A program made the translations under genes and the position numbers. Positions 7,600-15,535 of a DNA stretch of 26,054 nucleotides are shown here, piece after piece. Where the stretch lies: NCBI GenBank assembly GCA_937896295.1, contig CALBME010000217.1, forward strand, positions 1-26,054, written 5' to 3'. Below the pieces are notes generated by a model. That model searched no databases and was not told the DNA's origin. It saw only the letters and a program-made list of their open reading frames with translations. Source of the DNA: an uncultured Micavibrio sp. (GTDB taxonomy: Bacteria; Pseudomonadota; Alphaproteobacteria; Micavibrionales; UBA1664). How positions within the stretch are numbered: the first letter of the stretch is position 1; every line of letters begins with the position of its first letter.

Positions 7600-7908
7600 C
7601 TATACCGCCAGGTCCAGCAGCGAACCGCGCTGCGCCTCGGCGCGTAAAATCTGCGGGGCAGGGCCCTTGTCCTCGGGTTGTGGGACGTTGTCACGGAATC
7701 GATTGGCGTCGTTGCTGGCGGCTTTGGCGTTTTCCGGCAGGTCGGTGCGCTTCACTTCCTGCGAAAAATCACTGCGGCGCACGCCCGAATCGCGCTGTTC
7801 GCTCTTAATCTCGGGGCGCGAAGGCGCAGGATCTGCGGATCGGGACGATCCCAGCTGCGCGCTTCTGGTATAGGCGGTTGAGCCTAATGAATTGGAAACA
7901 CTGACCAT
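7600..7908 (-). CDS. Small disordered hypothetical protein (102 aa)
   Basis: I do not recognise this protein. It is polar and probably unstructured: Ser/Asn-rich at the N-terminus, with alternating charged residues (PEIKSEQRDSGVRRSDF, EVKRTDLPENAKAASND) and a short hydrophobic C-terminal end, RGSLLDLAV, that could be a docking peptide. There is no membrane segment and no cysteine. AAGGG lies about 11 bases before the ATG, and a strong terminator follows the stop, so the gene appears to be a separate monocistronic unit. It diverges from the DUF2336 gene, and both could share regulatory DNA at 7909-8145. Confidence 0.65.
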   Translation of the reverse strand: MVSVSNSLGSTAYTRSAQLGSSRSADPAPSRPEIKSEQRDSGVRRSDFSQEVKRTDLPENAKAASNDANRFRDNVPQPEDKGPAPQILRAEAQRGSLLDLAV

Positions 7909-8145
7909 TCGATATCTACCCTTTTACTGTAAGCCTCATTTTCAATTGTGACCTGAAAGCATTAACAAAATCTTTAATTTTTAGGTCTAAACCTTCATGC
8001 GCAGCTGGTATGAAAACCATATGCGCAACTGTATTAAGGAAAAAGTAATACTTTAGGCTTATGTTAAGAGCAACAATAAAGCCCGGAATACCTGCAAAAG
8101 TTAGGGAAATTAAGGGCTAACAGGGAAAAACAGGGGTAGCGCCTC
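7909..8145. promoter_or_regulatory. AT-rich divergent regulatory region with an 11-bp direct repeat
   Basis: This 237-base spacer separates two divergent genes and is much more AT-rich than its surroundings. It holds a near-perfect direct repeat, ATGCGCAGCTG (7997-8007) and ATGCGCAACTG (8021-8031), spaced 24 bases start to start, or slightly over two helical turns, as expected for an operator bound by a dimer or two dimers. AGGGGTAG precedes the ATG at 8146. I could not assign a confident -35/-10 pair. Confidence 0.4.
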
Positions 8146-9300
8146 ATGGCGTCGGAAAAAACAATAGCCATGTACGGTCAGGTCAAAACGGCTTCATCTC
8201 TGGATGAGATGCTTGTCGCTCTGCATGACGCACAGCGTACATATGCGACCAGCAAGACGGAAACCAGCGACATCGCCCGCCAGCGCGTCGTTCATACGGT
8301 TGCCCACATTCTTGAAAGCGAAGTCACCGAAGCCCAGCGCGGGATGGTGGCTGACATTCTTCTTTCACTCGTGCGTCAGGCCGAAGCCGACCTGCGCGCC
8401 AGCCTGTCCGAACGTCTGTGCATCATGGAAGATGCGCCGGAAGATCTTATCCTTTTCCTCGCCCACGACATCATCACCGTGGCCGAACCCATCCTGAAAT
8501 ATTCGGACGTGTTGACCGAGCAGGACCTGCTGTACATCATCCAGTCGAAATCGGCTGAATACTGGCAGGCCATTGCCCAGCGCAAGCTGCTGGATTCGTG
8601 CGTCGTCGATGCGCTGGTTGACCGCAACGATGAAACCACCGCCAAATATCTGTTGCTGAACGACAGCATTGCGCTGAAAGAAAATGCGATCGAGGCGTTT
8701 GCCGAACTGTCCAAGTATTCGGATGAACTGGCCGAGCCGCTTCTGTCCCGCAAGGAAGTGCCGCAGAAAGTGGCGATGGAACTGTTCTGGCACGTCTCCG
8801 CGCACTTACGTCAGTTCATCGTCAAGAATTACAACATCCCCAAAGACCGTTTAGACGCGGCCCTGCAGGATGCCCTGGAAGATTTTGCCGATACGACCAC
8901 GCTGGGTACGCAGGAACCGCGTCCATCCGCGCTGATGGTCGATCTGGCCCGCCAGTACGGCAATCTGGAACGGATCAACGATGCAATGCTGGTGAAAACC
9001 CTGCGCCGCGGGCAGGTGCGTTTCTTCCTGGCGCTGATGGCGCAGCGCACGGGCCTGAAGGCCCAAACCATTCACGACCTGATGCGTCAGGTCGGCGGGC
9101 AGGGGCTGGCCGTGGCCAGCCGCGCCGTGGGTATCGCCAAGGAAAACTTCGTTTCACTCTTCCTGCTGTCGCGTTCGCTGACACGCGGCGATCAGGCGGT
9201 CGACGCGCTGGAACTGCGCAAGGCGATCAAGTACTACGACGCCATGACCGAAGACATGGCAAGTTCGATCCTCGCGGACTCGATCCTGCAGAGCGCTTAA
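8146..9300 (+). CDS. DUF2336 domain-containing protein
   Basis: This 384-residue, almost entirely helical cytoplasmic protein resembles the alphaproteobacterial DUF2336 family, whose members contain HEAT-like repeats and have no established biochemical role. Evidence is the succession of amphipathic helices, such as VVHTVAHILESEVTEAQRGMVADILLSLV, the segment FLAHDIITVAEPILKYSDVLTEQDLLYII, and the internal repetition of 'VVDALVDRNDETTAKYLLLN'-like units over about residues 60-230. No catalytic motif, signal peptide or membrane segment is visible. The ATG has an AGGGG element 9 bases upstream. It stands alone, convergent with the M48 protease gene. Confidence 0.82.
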   Translation: MASEKTIAMYGQVKTASSLDEMLVALHDAQRTYATSKTETSDIARQRVVHTVAHILESEVTEAQRGMVADILLSLVRQAEADLRASLSERLCIMEDAPEDLILFLAHDIITVAEPILKYSDVLTEQDLLYIIQSKSAEYWQAIAQRKLLDSCVVDALVDRNDETTAKYLLLNDSIALKENAIEAFAELSKYSDELAEPLLSRKEVPQKVAMELFWHVSAHLRQFIVKNYNIPKDRLDAALQDALEDFADTTTLGTQEPRPSALMVDLARQYGNLERINDAMLVKTLRRGQVRFFLALMAQRTGLKAQTIHDLMRQVGGQGLAVASRAVGIAKENFVSLFLLSRSLTRGDQAVDALELRKAIKYYDAMTEDMASSILADSILQSA

Positions 9301-9303
9301 AAA

Positions 9304-10761
9304 CTAACGAACCGTTTTGTATTTGCGTCCCGGCACCATCTGGTCGCCGGGATTCATGGCATTCAGCGCACGGAAACGCTGTTCGTTCAGGTTGTCGGCA
9401 AAAGGCATGCGTGACGCGACGCCTGAAACCGTATCGCCGGTCGTTGCCGTAAAGACTGAAATGCGCATCGGGGCCGCCGCGTTTTTTTCGGCGTCCGTAA
9501 GGCGGCGCAGGCTATAGGTGATTTTTTTGAACGTTTCGATCTCGTCCGGCGTCGTCGACTGCGGCATCGCGAACTGGAAACGGAAGACCTGCGTCGGGCT
9601 CCATTCAACGGCAACAAGGCGCATCAGCGCGGGGCTGTTATTGATCGTCCCCTGAATTTGGGCGGTGGCGGCGCGCATGCCGTTGATGGTAACGGACTCG
9701 ACATTGGTCAGGCCCTGTTTGCCGGCAACCCAGCCTTGCGTGATGTAGGTCGCGGGGTCGAGGCTGGCGGGTTTGCTGGCTGCGTTGAAGACAAAGGCCG
9801 CGCCGGTATTGCTCTTGGCCTGTGCGGTGATCTGTTCGGGTGAATTTTTCACGGTGAAAGACGGCGGCGCGTAAAACGCGAAACCCATGGCGGGGTGCAC
9901 GAATTCGCTGCCCTTCACATAGCCGTCCTTGGGCGAGTCGCCGTAAACCATGCCGTCGATCGCGGCATACAGGCGATCCTGTCCTGTGTCCGTACCCTTG
10001 ACGGGAATGGTCTGCGCCATCTGGCTGGCCCGCGCGACCCGTTCGGATGTCAGGGGGTGGGTTGCCATGAAACTGCGCATTTCCTTGTATTCCTTGCCGG
10101 CCTGTGCCGATTCAAGCGCGGATTCCCGTGACAATGTCGCAAGGAACGAGGCCATGGCATTGGGGTCGTAGCCGGCGCCGTTCAGGTAACGGATACCGAG
10201 GTCGTCGGCTTCGGTTTCCTGGCTGCGCGAATAGGTGGACAGGTACAGGTTGGACCCAAGCCCGATCAGCTGGTCTGCCGCGCTCGACCCAAGGGCGGCT
10301 GATGCCAGCGTGCCGCCAAGCTGCGTCAGCGTGGCCTGGCTGTACCGTTCCGCGATGTGGCGGGCGGTGACATGTCCCATTTCATGCGCGATGACGCCGG
10401 CGACTTCCGCCTCGTTCACGGCATAGGCAAGCAAACCGCGGTTGATGTTGACGAAACCGCCGGGCAGGGCAAAGGCATTGACCACCGGCGAGTCGAGAAC
10501 CGTGCAGCGATAGCTGACATCCTGCCGTTCCAGTTGCGGGATGATGCGGGCGCACAACCCATTAATGTAAGAGGTGACCCTTGCGTCATCGACAACGCCA
10601 TAGGTCTGTTCGACCTGTGCCTGAGCCTTGGTGCCCTGCTGATTCTCCTGTGCGGTATTCATAAGGCCGGTGAACTGGTTACGGCCCGTGGCGGCATTGG
10701 TGGAACAGCCGGCCAAAGCCAGCGTGCAGGCCAGGAAAGCGAAAGACTTGCGGATCGTCAC
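9304..10761 (-). CDS. M48 family metalloprotease, lipoprotein
   Basis: This is a zinc metalloprotease of the BepA/LoiP type. Family members act in the periplasm on misfolded outer-membrane proteins. The 485-residue product starts at GTG (10759-10761) with AAGGGG upstream. It has a lipoprotein signal peptide ending in LAGC (Cys19), so it is probably lipid-anchored. The zinc motif is HEMGH (126-130), with the third ligand expected at the first Glu of ETEAD (about 182). The later segment THPLTSERVARA is also typical. The last ~50 residues (SVFTATTGDTVSGVASRM... then LNAMNPGDQMVPGRKYK) look like a LysM-like unit that may bind the cell wall. It diverges from the thermonuclease-like gene with only 20 bases between the two starts. 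Confidence 0.93.
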   Translation of the reverse strand: MTIRKSFAFLACTLALAGCSTNAATGRNQFTGLMNTAQENQQGTKAQAQVEQTYGVVDDARVTSYINGLCARIIPQLERQDVSYRCTVLDSPVVNAFALPGGFVNINRGLLAYAVNEAEVAGVIAHEMGHVTARHIAERYSQATLTQLGGTLASAALGSSAADQLIGLGSNLYLSTYSRSQETEADDLGIRYLNGAGYDPNAMASFLATLSRESALESAQAGKEYKEMRSFMATHPLTSERVARASQMAQTIPVKGTDTGQDRLYAAIDGMVYGDSPKDGYVKGSEFVHPAMGFAFYAPPSFTVKNSPEQITAQAKSNTGAAFVFNAASKPASLDPATYITQGWVAGKQGLTNVESVTINGMRAATAQIQGTINNSPALMRLVAVEWSPTQVFRFQFAMPQSTTPDEIETFKKITYSLRRLTDAEKNAAAPMRISVFTATTGDTVSGVASRMPFADNLNEQRFRALNAMNPGDQMVPGRKYKTVR

Positions 10762-10781
10762 GGGGTCCCCTTTAATGCGGT

Positions 10782-11657
10782 ATGCGTCGATATCTGGTTG
10801 CCCTCATTATCTGTATGCTCGCCTGTGCAAGTCAATCCGTGCGCGCGCAGGACCAGCAATCGGCGGCTGAAGGGGCGCAAACGGCCCAGTCAGGACCAGA
10901 TGTGCCCGCAGGGCCGCTGATGCCCAAGATCATGGGTGATTTCCGCCAGTTGATGATGACCACGCCCAAGGCCCGGGTCACCGATGTGCCGGACGGCGTT
11001 ACGATCGAGGTCGACGACAAAACGAAGGTGCGGCTTGCCGGCATATGGGTGCCATGGGAAAGCGATGCCGAACCCGGCGAACCCGTGCGCAAGGCCATGG
11101 CGCTTTTGAAAAAGGTTTCGCAGGGACGTTACGTGCGCCTGTATCAGACGCGCGCGCCGGGGCCCGGCCGTACCAATCGTCTGGGTCAGACCGTGGCGCA
11201 GGTGGAACGGGATGACGGCCTGTGGCTGCAGGGCATTTTGCTTTATGCAGGTCTTGCTACCGTGATGACGTCGGAAAGCAATCCTGAGATGGCCGCGCGC
11301 ATGTACGCGATCGAGGCGGATGCGCGCAAACGCAAAGTCGGGTTGTGGGCCGATGCGCGCTGGGATGTGCTCAGACCCACGCAGGCCAAGGACTTTTCCA
11401 ATGAATACCGCATTATCGAAGGCAAGGTGTTTTCAACCGCCCTGCGCAACAACGTCTTTTACATCAATTTCAGCAAGGACTGGCGCACCGATTTCACGAT
11501 CATGATTCCGGCAGAACGCCGTCTTGCGTTCTCGCGCGAAAAAATCAATCTCATGGGCCTGAACGGTCATACCATCCGTGTGCGCGGCTGGGTGCGGACC
11601 AAGAACGGCCCGATGATCGAGGTCAGTCACCCGCAACAGATCGAAGTGCTGGATTAA
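10782..11657 (+). CDS. Secreted thermonuclease-like (SNase-fold) protein
   Basis: The 291-residue protein has a Sec signal peptide, likely cleaved after VRA (residue 22), and a low-complexity linker. An SNase-like domain covers about residues 68-190, and a C-terminal domain of about 90 residues (YRIIEGKVFSTALRNNVFYINF) resembles OB-fold extensions found in this group. The fold is recognised from VRLAGIWVP, the Arg/Gly segment at 130-141, and MYAIEADARKRKVGLWAD. The usual catalytic positions appear altered: staphylococcal-type IDTPE reads IWVPW-E (89-93), and the arginine of the YGR motif reads LGQ (134-136). Enzymatic activity is therefore doubtful. The stop codon directly abuts the ATG of the iminopeptidase gene, so the two are probably cotranscribed. 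Confidence 0.85.
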   Translation: MRRYLVALIICMLACASQSVRAQDQQSAAEGAQTAQSGPDVPAGPLMPKIMGDFRQLMMTTPKARVTDVPDGVTIEVDDKTKVRLAGIWVPWESDAEPGEPVRKAMALLKKVSQGRYVRLYQTRAPGPGRTNRLGQTVAQVERDDGLWLQGILLYAGLATVMTSESNPEMAARMYAIEADARKRKVGLWADARWDVLRPTQAKDFSNEYRIIEGKVFSTALRNNVFYINFSKDWRTDFTIMIPAERRLAFSREKINLMGLNGHTIRVRGWVRTKNGPMIEVSHPQQIEVLD

Positions 11658-12608
11658 ATGGCGTTCAGAAAACTGTATCCGCAGATCAGACCTTATTCGA
11701 CCGGCTTCCTGCAGGTCGACGACATTCACACGCTGTATTGGGAACAATCGGGCAATCCCGATGGCGTGCCCATCGTTCTGCTGCATGGCGGGCCCGGTGC
11801 AGGCACCATTCCTGAATACCGGCGTTTTTTTGATCCGCATTTCTATCGCATCATCATGTTCGACCAGCGCGGATCGGGGCGGTCCGAACCCTTGGGTGAC
11901 GTGCGCAACAACACGCCCGATCTTTTGGTTTCCGACATCGAAAAACTGCGCAACCACTTGCGTATTGCAAAATGGCATGTCTTTGGCGGATCGTGGGGGT
12001 CCACTCTGGCCCTTTTATATGCGGCTGAACACGCCAATATGTGCGCATCGCTTATCCTGCGGGGCATATGGCTGATGACGCCCGAAGAAAACGACTGGTG
12101 GTTTAAAGGCATTCGCACCGTGTTCCCCGAAGTGTGGGAACGTTTTGCCAAATTCATCCCCGAAGACGAACGGCACGACCTGCTGGATGCGTATTACAAA
12201 CGCCTGCATGGTGAAGACGAGGCGGTGCAGCTCTCCGCCGCCATGTCATGGGTGGGATATGAAAGCGCGTGTGCCACGCTCTATCCCCATTTTCAAACCA
12301 TGTATTCGGACGACCAGCGCAAGCGCGCGATTGCCATGGCCCGGCTGGAATCCCATTATTTCAAGCACCACGTCCGGGGCCGGAACCAGAGCCTTCTGTC
12401 CAGAATCGAGGATTTCCGCCATGTTCCGGCCGTTATCATCCATGGGCGTTATGACATGATTACCCCTTTGAAAACCGCCCATGATTTGCATACATTGTGG
12501 CCGGAAGCCGATTACGTGATCGTGCCCGATGGCGGTCATTCCGCCATGGACCCGGCCATTCGTGACCGCCTGATTGCCGCAACCGATAACGCACGTTCGA
12601 TACGATAA
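11658..12608 (+). CDS. pip: Proline iminopeptidase (S33 alpha/beta hydrolase)
   Basis: The enzyme releases N-terminal proline from peptides. The 316-residue product has the family's normal length and no signal peptide. Motifs are the oxyanion segment HGGPG (43-47), FDQRGSGRS, and the nucleophile elbow GGSWGS with Ser112. The acid is in the HGRYDMITP segment and the histidine in PDGGHSAMD near the C-terminus. The start follows the previous stop codon with no spacer, so translation probably depends on the upstream gene. pgk follows after 14 bases and may share the transcript. Related alpha/beta hydrolases exist, but the HGGPG and GGSWGS pair is characteristic of this family. Confidence 0.94.
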   Translation: MAFRKLYPQIRPYSTGFLQVDDIHTLYWEQSGNPDGVPIVLLHGGPGAGTIPEYRRFFDPHFYRIIMFDQRGSGRSEPLGDVRNNTPDLLVSDIEKLRNHLRIAKWHVFGGSWGSTLALLYAAEHANMCASLILRGIWLMTPEENDWWFKGIRTVFPEVWERFAKFIPEDERHDLLDAYYKRLHGEDEAVQLSAAMSWVGYESACATLYPHFQTMYSDDQRKRAIAMARLESHYFKHHVRGRNQSLLSRIEDFRHVPAVIIHGRYDMITPLKTAHDLHTLWPEADYVIVPDGGHSAMDPAIRDRLIAATDNARSIR

Positions 12609-12622
12609 GAAAGAACCAAGCC

Positions 12623-13774
12623 ATGTTTGCCAACCAAGACATCAAGGGTAAAACCGTCCTTCTGCGCCTCGACCTCAACGTGCCTGTGGATGATGCGGGC
12701 AAGGTCACGGACTTCACGCGCATCGACCGCGTGAAACCCACCATTGAAAATCTGCATAAGCGCGGCGCGAAAATCGTCATCCTTTCGCATTTCGGACGGC
12801 CCAAGGGCGGACCCGATCCCAAATATTCGCTCCAGTTTCTGGCGCCGGTTCTGTCCCAGCGCTGGGGTACGGATGTTTCGTTTGAAGGGCAGGGGGATAT
12901 CGTCCTCAAGGAAAACATGCGCTTCAACCCCGGTGAAGAAAAAGACGATGCCGGCTTCGCCGCGCAGCTGGCCCGTCTTGGCGATCTCTACGTCAACGAT
13001 GCGTTCTCTGTCTCGCACCGCGCGCATGCGTCTGTGCATGGCATTGCCAAACTGCTGCCGTCCGATGCGGGCATGACGATGGATGCGGAACTGTCTGCGC
13101 TGGATGCGGCCGTGGCCAACCCGGCGCGCCCTGTTGCGGCCATCGTCGGCGGGTCCAAGATTTCGACCAAGCTCGACCTGCTCGGCAACCTGGTGCGTAA
13201 GATGGATGTGCTGGTTCTCGGCGGCGGCATGGCCAATACCTTTGCTGCGGCCAAAGGCTGGAACCCGCAAAAATCATTATACGAGGCCGATATGCTGGAC
13301 ACCGCCCGCGCGATCACCGCGCAGGCGGAAGAATCCGGCTGCCAGATCATTCTGCCCGTGGACTGCGTCGCGGCGGATGACTATGCGCCCAATGCCAACA
13401 CAAAAATCGTCGACCGCAACGACATTCCGGCCGGCTGGCAGTCGCTGGATATCGGCCCCGAAAGCGTGAAGCTGATCGAGGAGGCACTGGAAGACTGCAA
13501 AACCATCCTCTGGAACGGTCCGGTAGGCGTCTTTGAAATGCCGGCCTTTGCCAATGGCACCAATAACCTGGCAAAATGGGTGGCAGAACGCACCAAAACG
13601 GGCGCTGTTGTATCGGTCGCTGGCGGCGGCGATACGGTCGCGGCACTGGCCCAGGCCGGCGTCACCGACGATTTCACCTATATTTCCACGGCAGGCGGCG
13701 CTTTCCTGGAATGGCTGGAAGGCAAGGAACTGCCGGGGGTTGCGATCCTTGCAAAAATGAAGGCAGCGGCCTAA
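12623..13774 (+). CDS. pgk: Phosphoglycerate kinase
   Basis: Pgk makes ATP and 3-phosphoglycerate from 1,3-bisphosphoglycerate in lower glycolysis, and runs in reverse in gluconeogenesis. The 383-residue protein is marginally shorter than usual. It has RLDLNVP (about 15-21), SHFGRPKG in the substrate site, RFNPGEEK, the hinge/nucleotide segment GGSKISTKL (about 175-183), and GGGDTVAAL (about 334-342) with the C-terminal STAGGAFLEWLEGKELPG. It lies 14 bases after the iminopeptidase gene. The usual neighbours gap and fba are not in the window. The Nfu gene follows after 9 bases. Confidence 0.97.
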   Translation: MFANQDIKGKTVLLRLDLNVPVDDAGKVTDFTRIDRVKPTIENLHKRGAKIVILSHFGRPKGGPDPKYSLQFLAPVLSQRWGTDVSFEGQGDIVLKENMRFNPGEEKDDAGFAAQLARLGDLYVNDAFSVSHRAHASVHGIAKLLPSDAGMTMDAELSALDAAVANPARPVAAIVGGSKISTKLDLLGNLVRKMDVLVLGGGMANTFAAAKGWNPQKSLYEADMLDTARAITAQAEESGCQIILPVDCVAADDYAPNANTKIVDRNDIPAGWQSLDIGPESVKLIEEALEDCKTILWNGPVGVFEMPAFANGTNNLAKWVAERTKTGAVVSVAGGGDTVAALAQAGVTDDFTYISTAGGAFLEWLEGKELPGVAILAKMKAAA

Positions 13775-13783
13775 ATAAGACCC

Positions 13784-14332
13784 ATGTTCATCCAGACCGA
13801 AACCACGCCCAATCCCGATGCCATCAAGTTCATTCCGGGTCCGGCTGTCGCCCCCGGCGGCAGCTACGACTTCCGTGATGCGGCATCGGCGGAAAAATCA
13901 CCGCTCGCCCAGCGTTTGTTTAAACTGGCTGGCGTGAATGGTGTATATCTGGGCGGTGATTTCGTATCCGTCACCAAGGGGGCGGATGATGACTGGTCTA
14001 CGCTCAAGCCGCGTGTTCTTGCCGCGATCATGGATCATTTTCTCTCCGGCCTGCCGGCGGTTGATGCGGCTGCCGCACCCGTAGGCGCACAGGAAGAAGA
14101 CAGCGATATCGTAAGACAGATCCGTGACATTCTGGACGAACGCGTTCGTCCGGCGGTCGCCATGGACGGCGGCGATATCGTGTTTGACCGTTTTGAAGAC
14201 GGTATCGTGTATCTGCACATGCGCGGCGCATGCGCCGGTTGCCCGTCCTCGACCGCCACGCTGAAAAGCGGCATTGAAAACATGCTGCGCCACTTCATTC
14301 CCGAAGTGCAGGAAGTGCGACCCGCACTGTGA
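13784..14332 (+). CDS. Nfu-type iron-sulfur cluster scaffold/carrier
   Basis: The 182-residue protein has the two-domain layout of Nfu1-like proteins: an N-terminal Nfu domain beginning MFIQTETTPNPDAIKFIPG, and a C-terminal NifU-like domain (about 105-180). The latter carries the cluster-binding CAGC pair (Cys150 and Cys153) in MRGACAGCPSSTATLKSGIE. Proteins of this type carry 4Fe-4S clusters to target enzymes. It lies between pgk and tsaB on one strand. Its TGA stop overlaps the tsaB ATG as TGATG, which suggests translational coupling. A 7-iron ferredoxin gene lies 6 kb away. The gene symbol nfuA is sometimes used, but its N-terminal domain is different from that of E. coli NfuA. Confidence 0.93.
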   Translation: MFIQTETTPNPDAIKFIPGPAVAPGGSYDFRDAASAEKSPLAQRLFKLAGVNGVYLGGDFVSVTKGADDDWSTLKPRVLAAIMDHFLSGLPAVDAAAAPVGAQEEDSDIVRQIRDILDERVRPAVAMDGGDIVFDRFEDGIVYLHMRGACAGCPSSTATLKSGIENMLRHFIPEVQEVRPAL

Positions 14333-14949
14333 TGGCGCTTAACATTCTCGCCGTTGATACGTCGATGAATGCATGCGGCGTTGCTGTCAAAACCGCCGAT
14401 GGCCGCTTTTTTGAGACAATCGAATACATGGAACGTGGTCAGGCTGAACGCCTGATGCCCATGATCGTCGATATCGTGGCACAGGCAGGGATCACGCTGC
14501 GGGATATCGGCAAATACGCCATTACCTCGGGTCCGGGCACCTTTACCGGCCTGCGTGTAGGGTTGGCGACGGTGCGGGCGCTGGCGCAGGCATCGGGTAT
14601 GCCAGCGGTGGGCATTGGCACGTTCGATGCTATCGGGGGTGACGACAACACGTGTATCCTGATCGAAACCAAGCGCAGTGATTTTTACGTCCGTGCACCC
14701 GGCCATGCCGATGCATGCATGACGCCGGATGAACTGGCCACCATCCTTAAACCCGAATGGGTTCTGACCGGGGATGCGGTCCACCGCGCACCCGGCAATA
14801 ACAAAAGAGTCGAAATCAAAAGCGTGCCGCTCGACCGATTGGCCGTTTTGGGCGCGGCGGCGGGGGACTCCGGCCTGCCTGAGCCGGTCTATCTGCGCGG
14901 CGCCGATGTCAGCATCGGGCGTAAAAAGCCCGTCAGGATCGTTGAATAG
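14332..14949 (+). CDS. tsaB: tRNA threonylcarbamoyladenosine protein TsaB
   Basis: TsaB pairs with TsaD and TsaE in making N6-threonylcarbamoyladenosine at position 37 of ANN-decoding tRNAs. It is a catalytically inactive ASKHA-fold partner. The 205-residue product begins NILAVDTSMNACGVAV and has the conserved SGPGTFTGLRVGLATVRALA. The C-terminus ends with EPVYLRGADV, as in this family. The ATG at 14332 overlaps the previous stop; a GTG codon sits directly before it, but the ATG is preferred. In many alphaproteobacteria rimI and a fur-like gene follow; here mucR follows instead. Confidence 0.94.
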   Translation: MALNILAVDTSMNACGVAVKTADGRFFETIEYMERGQAERLMPMIVDIVAQAGITLRDIGKYAITSGPGTFTGLRVGLATVRALAQASGMPAVGIGTFDAIGGDDNTCILIETKRSDFYVRAPGHADACMTPDELATILKPEWVLTGDAVHRAPGNNKRVEIKSVPLDRLAVLGAAAGDSGLPEPVYLRGADVSIGRKKPVRIVE

Positions 14950-14951
14950 AT

Positions 14952-14999
14952 CTTTATTATTGTAAATCTCTGACGTAATACTTGGAGATAACAATAAAG
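14952..14999. promoter_or_regulatory. Candidate mucR operator/promoter
   Basis: AT-rich DNA directly before mucR holds an imperfect inverted repeat: CTTTATTATTGTAA (14952-14965) and TAACAATAAAG (14989-14999). The arms match at 10 of 11 positions once three bases are looped out of the left arm. MucR-family proteins bind AT-rich sites and commonly repress their own genes, so an autoregulatory site here is plausible, but it is inferred only from the sequence. Confidence 0.35.
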
Positions 15000-15006
15000 G
15001 TGTGAA

Positions 15007-15429
15007 ATGTCCGATAATTCAAAACATCCTGAACTTCTGAATCTGACCACGCAGATCGTGGCATCATATGTGGGCGGCAATTCCATGCCCGCTGATGCTA
15101 TTCCCGCGCTGATCGAGCGCGTGTACAAATCCCTCACCACGGTGGGCGCTGCCGGTCCTGCGGCAGCAGACCGTCCGCATCCGGCCGTCAGCATCAAGAA
15201 ATCGGTCACGCCTGAATACATCGTATGCCTTGAAGACGGCAAAAAACTCAAGATGCTCAAACGCCACCTTAAAAGCGCCTATAACCTGACGCCCGAGGCG
15301 TACCGCGAACGTTGGGGCCTGCCCAGCGATTATCCGATGGTGGCGCCCAATTACGCCGAAAAACGCTCCAAGCTCGCCAAGAACATCGGCCTCGGCAAAC
15401 GCCGCAAGGGACAGAAAAAGGCGAAGTAA
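15007..15429 (+). CDS. mucR: MucR/Ros family zinc-finger transcriptional regulator
   Basis: MucR proteins are H-NS-like regulators of alphaproteobacteria that silence or activate surface, motility and cell-cycle genes. The 140-residue protein has an N-terminal oligomerisation region (LLNLTTQIVASYVGGN, then PALIERVYKSL) and a C-terminal finger starting YIVCLEDGKKLKMLKRHL (Cys74, Asp77, His87), followed by the conserved LTPEAYRERWGLPSDYPMVAPNYAEKRS segment. The second histidine of Ros-type fingers appears as Tyr92, a variation that also occurs in other members. The tail is basic (GLGKRRKGQKKAK). AAAGG lies before the ATG. A strong hairpin follows the gene. Confidence 0.94.
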   Translation: MSDNSKHPELLNLTTQIVASYVGGNSMPADAIPALIERVYKSLTTVGAAGPAAADRPHPAVSIKKSVTPEYIVCLEDGKKLKMLKRHLKSAYNLTPEAYRERWGLPSDYPMVAPNYAEKRSKLAKNIGLGKRRKGQKKAK

Positions 15430-15464
15430 TCCCATTTTGAAATGGCATGGTGGCCCAGATAAAT

Positions 15465-15500
15465 GAAGCCCGGACAAGGAGGGGATCCTGTCCGGGCTTC
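15465..15500. terminator. Hairpin between convergent mucR and rpoH
   Basis: GAAGCCCGGACA (15465-15476) pairs perfectly over 12 bp with TGTCCGGGCTTC (15489-15500) around a 12-base loop. It lies between two convergent genes, 36 bases after mucR and 36 bases past the rpoH stop. The T-tracts on both sides are weak (TTCTGCGTTCT and TTCATTTATC), so it may stop transcription from both sides imperfectly, or protect mRNA ends. Confidence 0.75.
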
Positions 15501-15535
15501 TGCGTTCTGAAAGAAAAGCCGCTTGTAAAAGCGAA

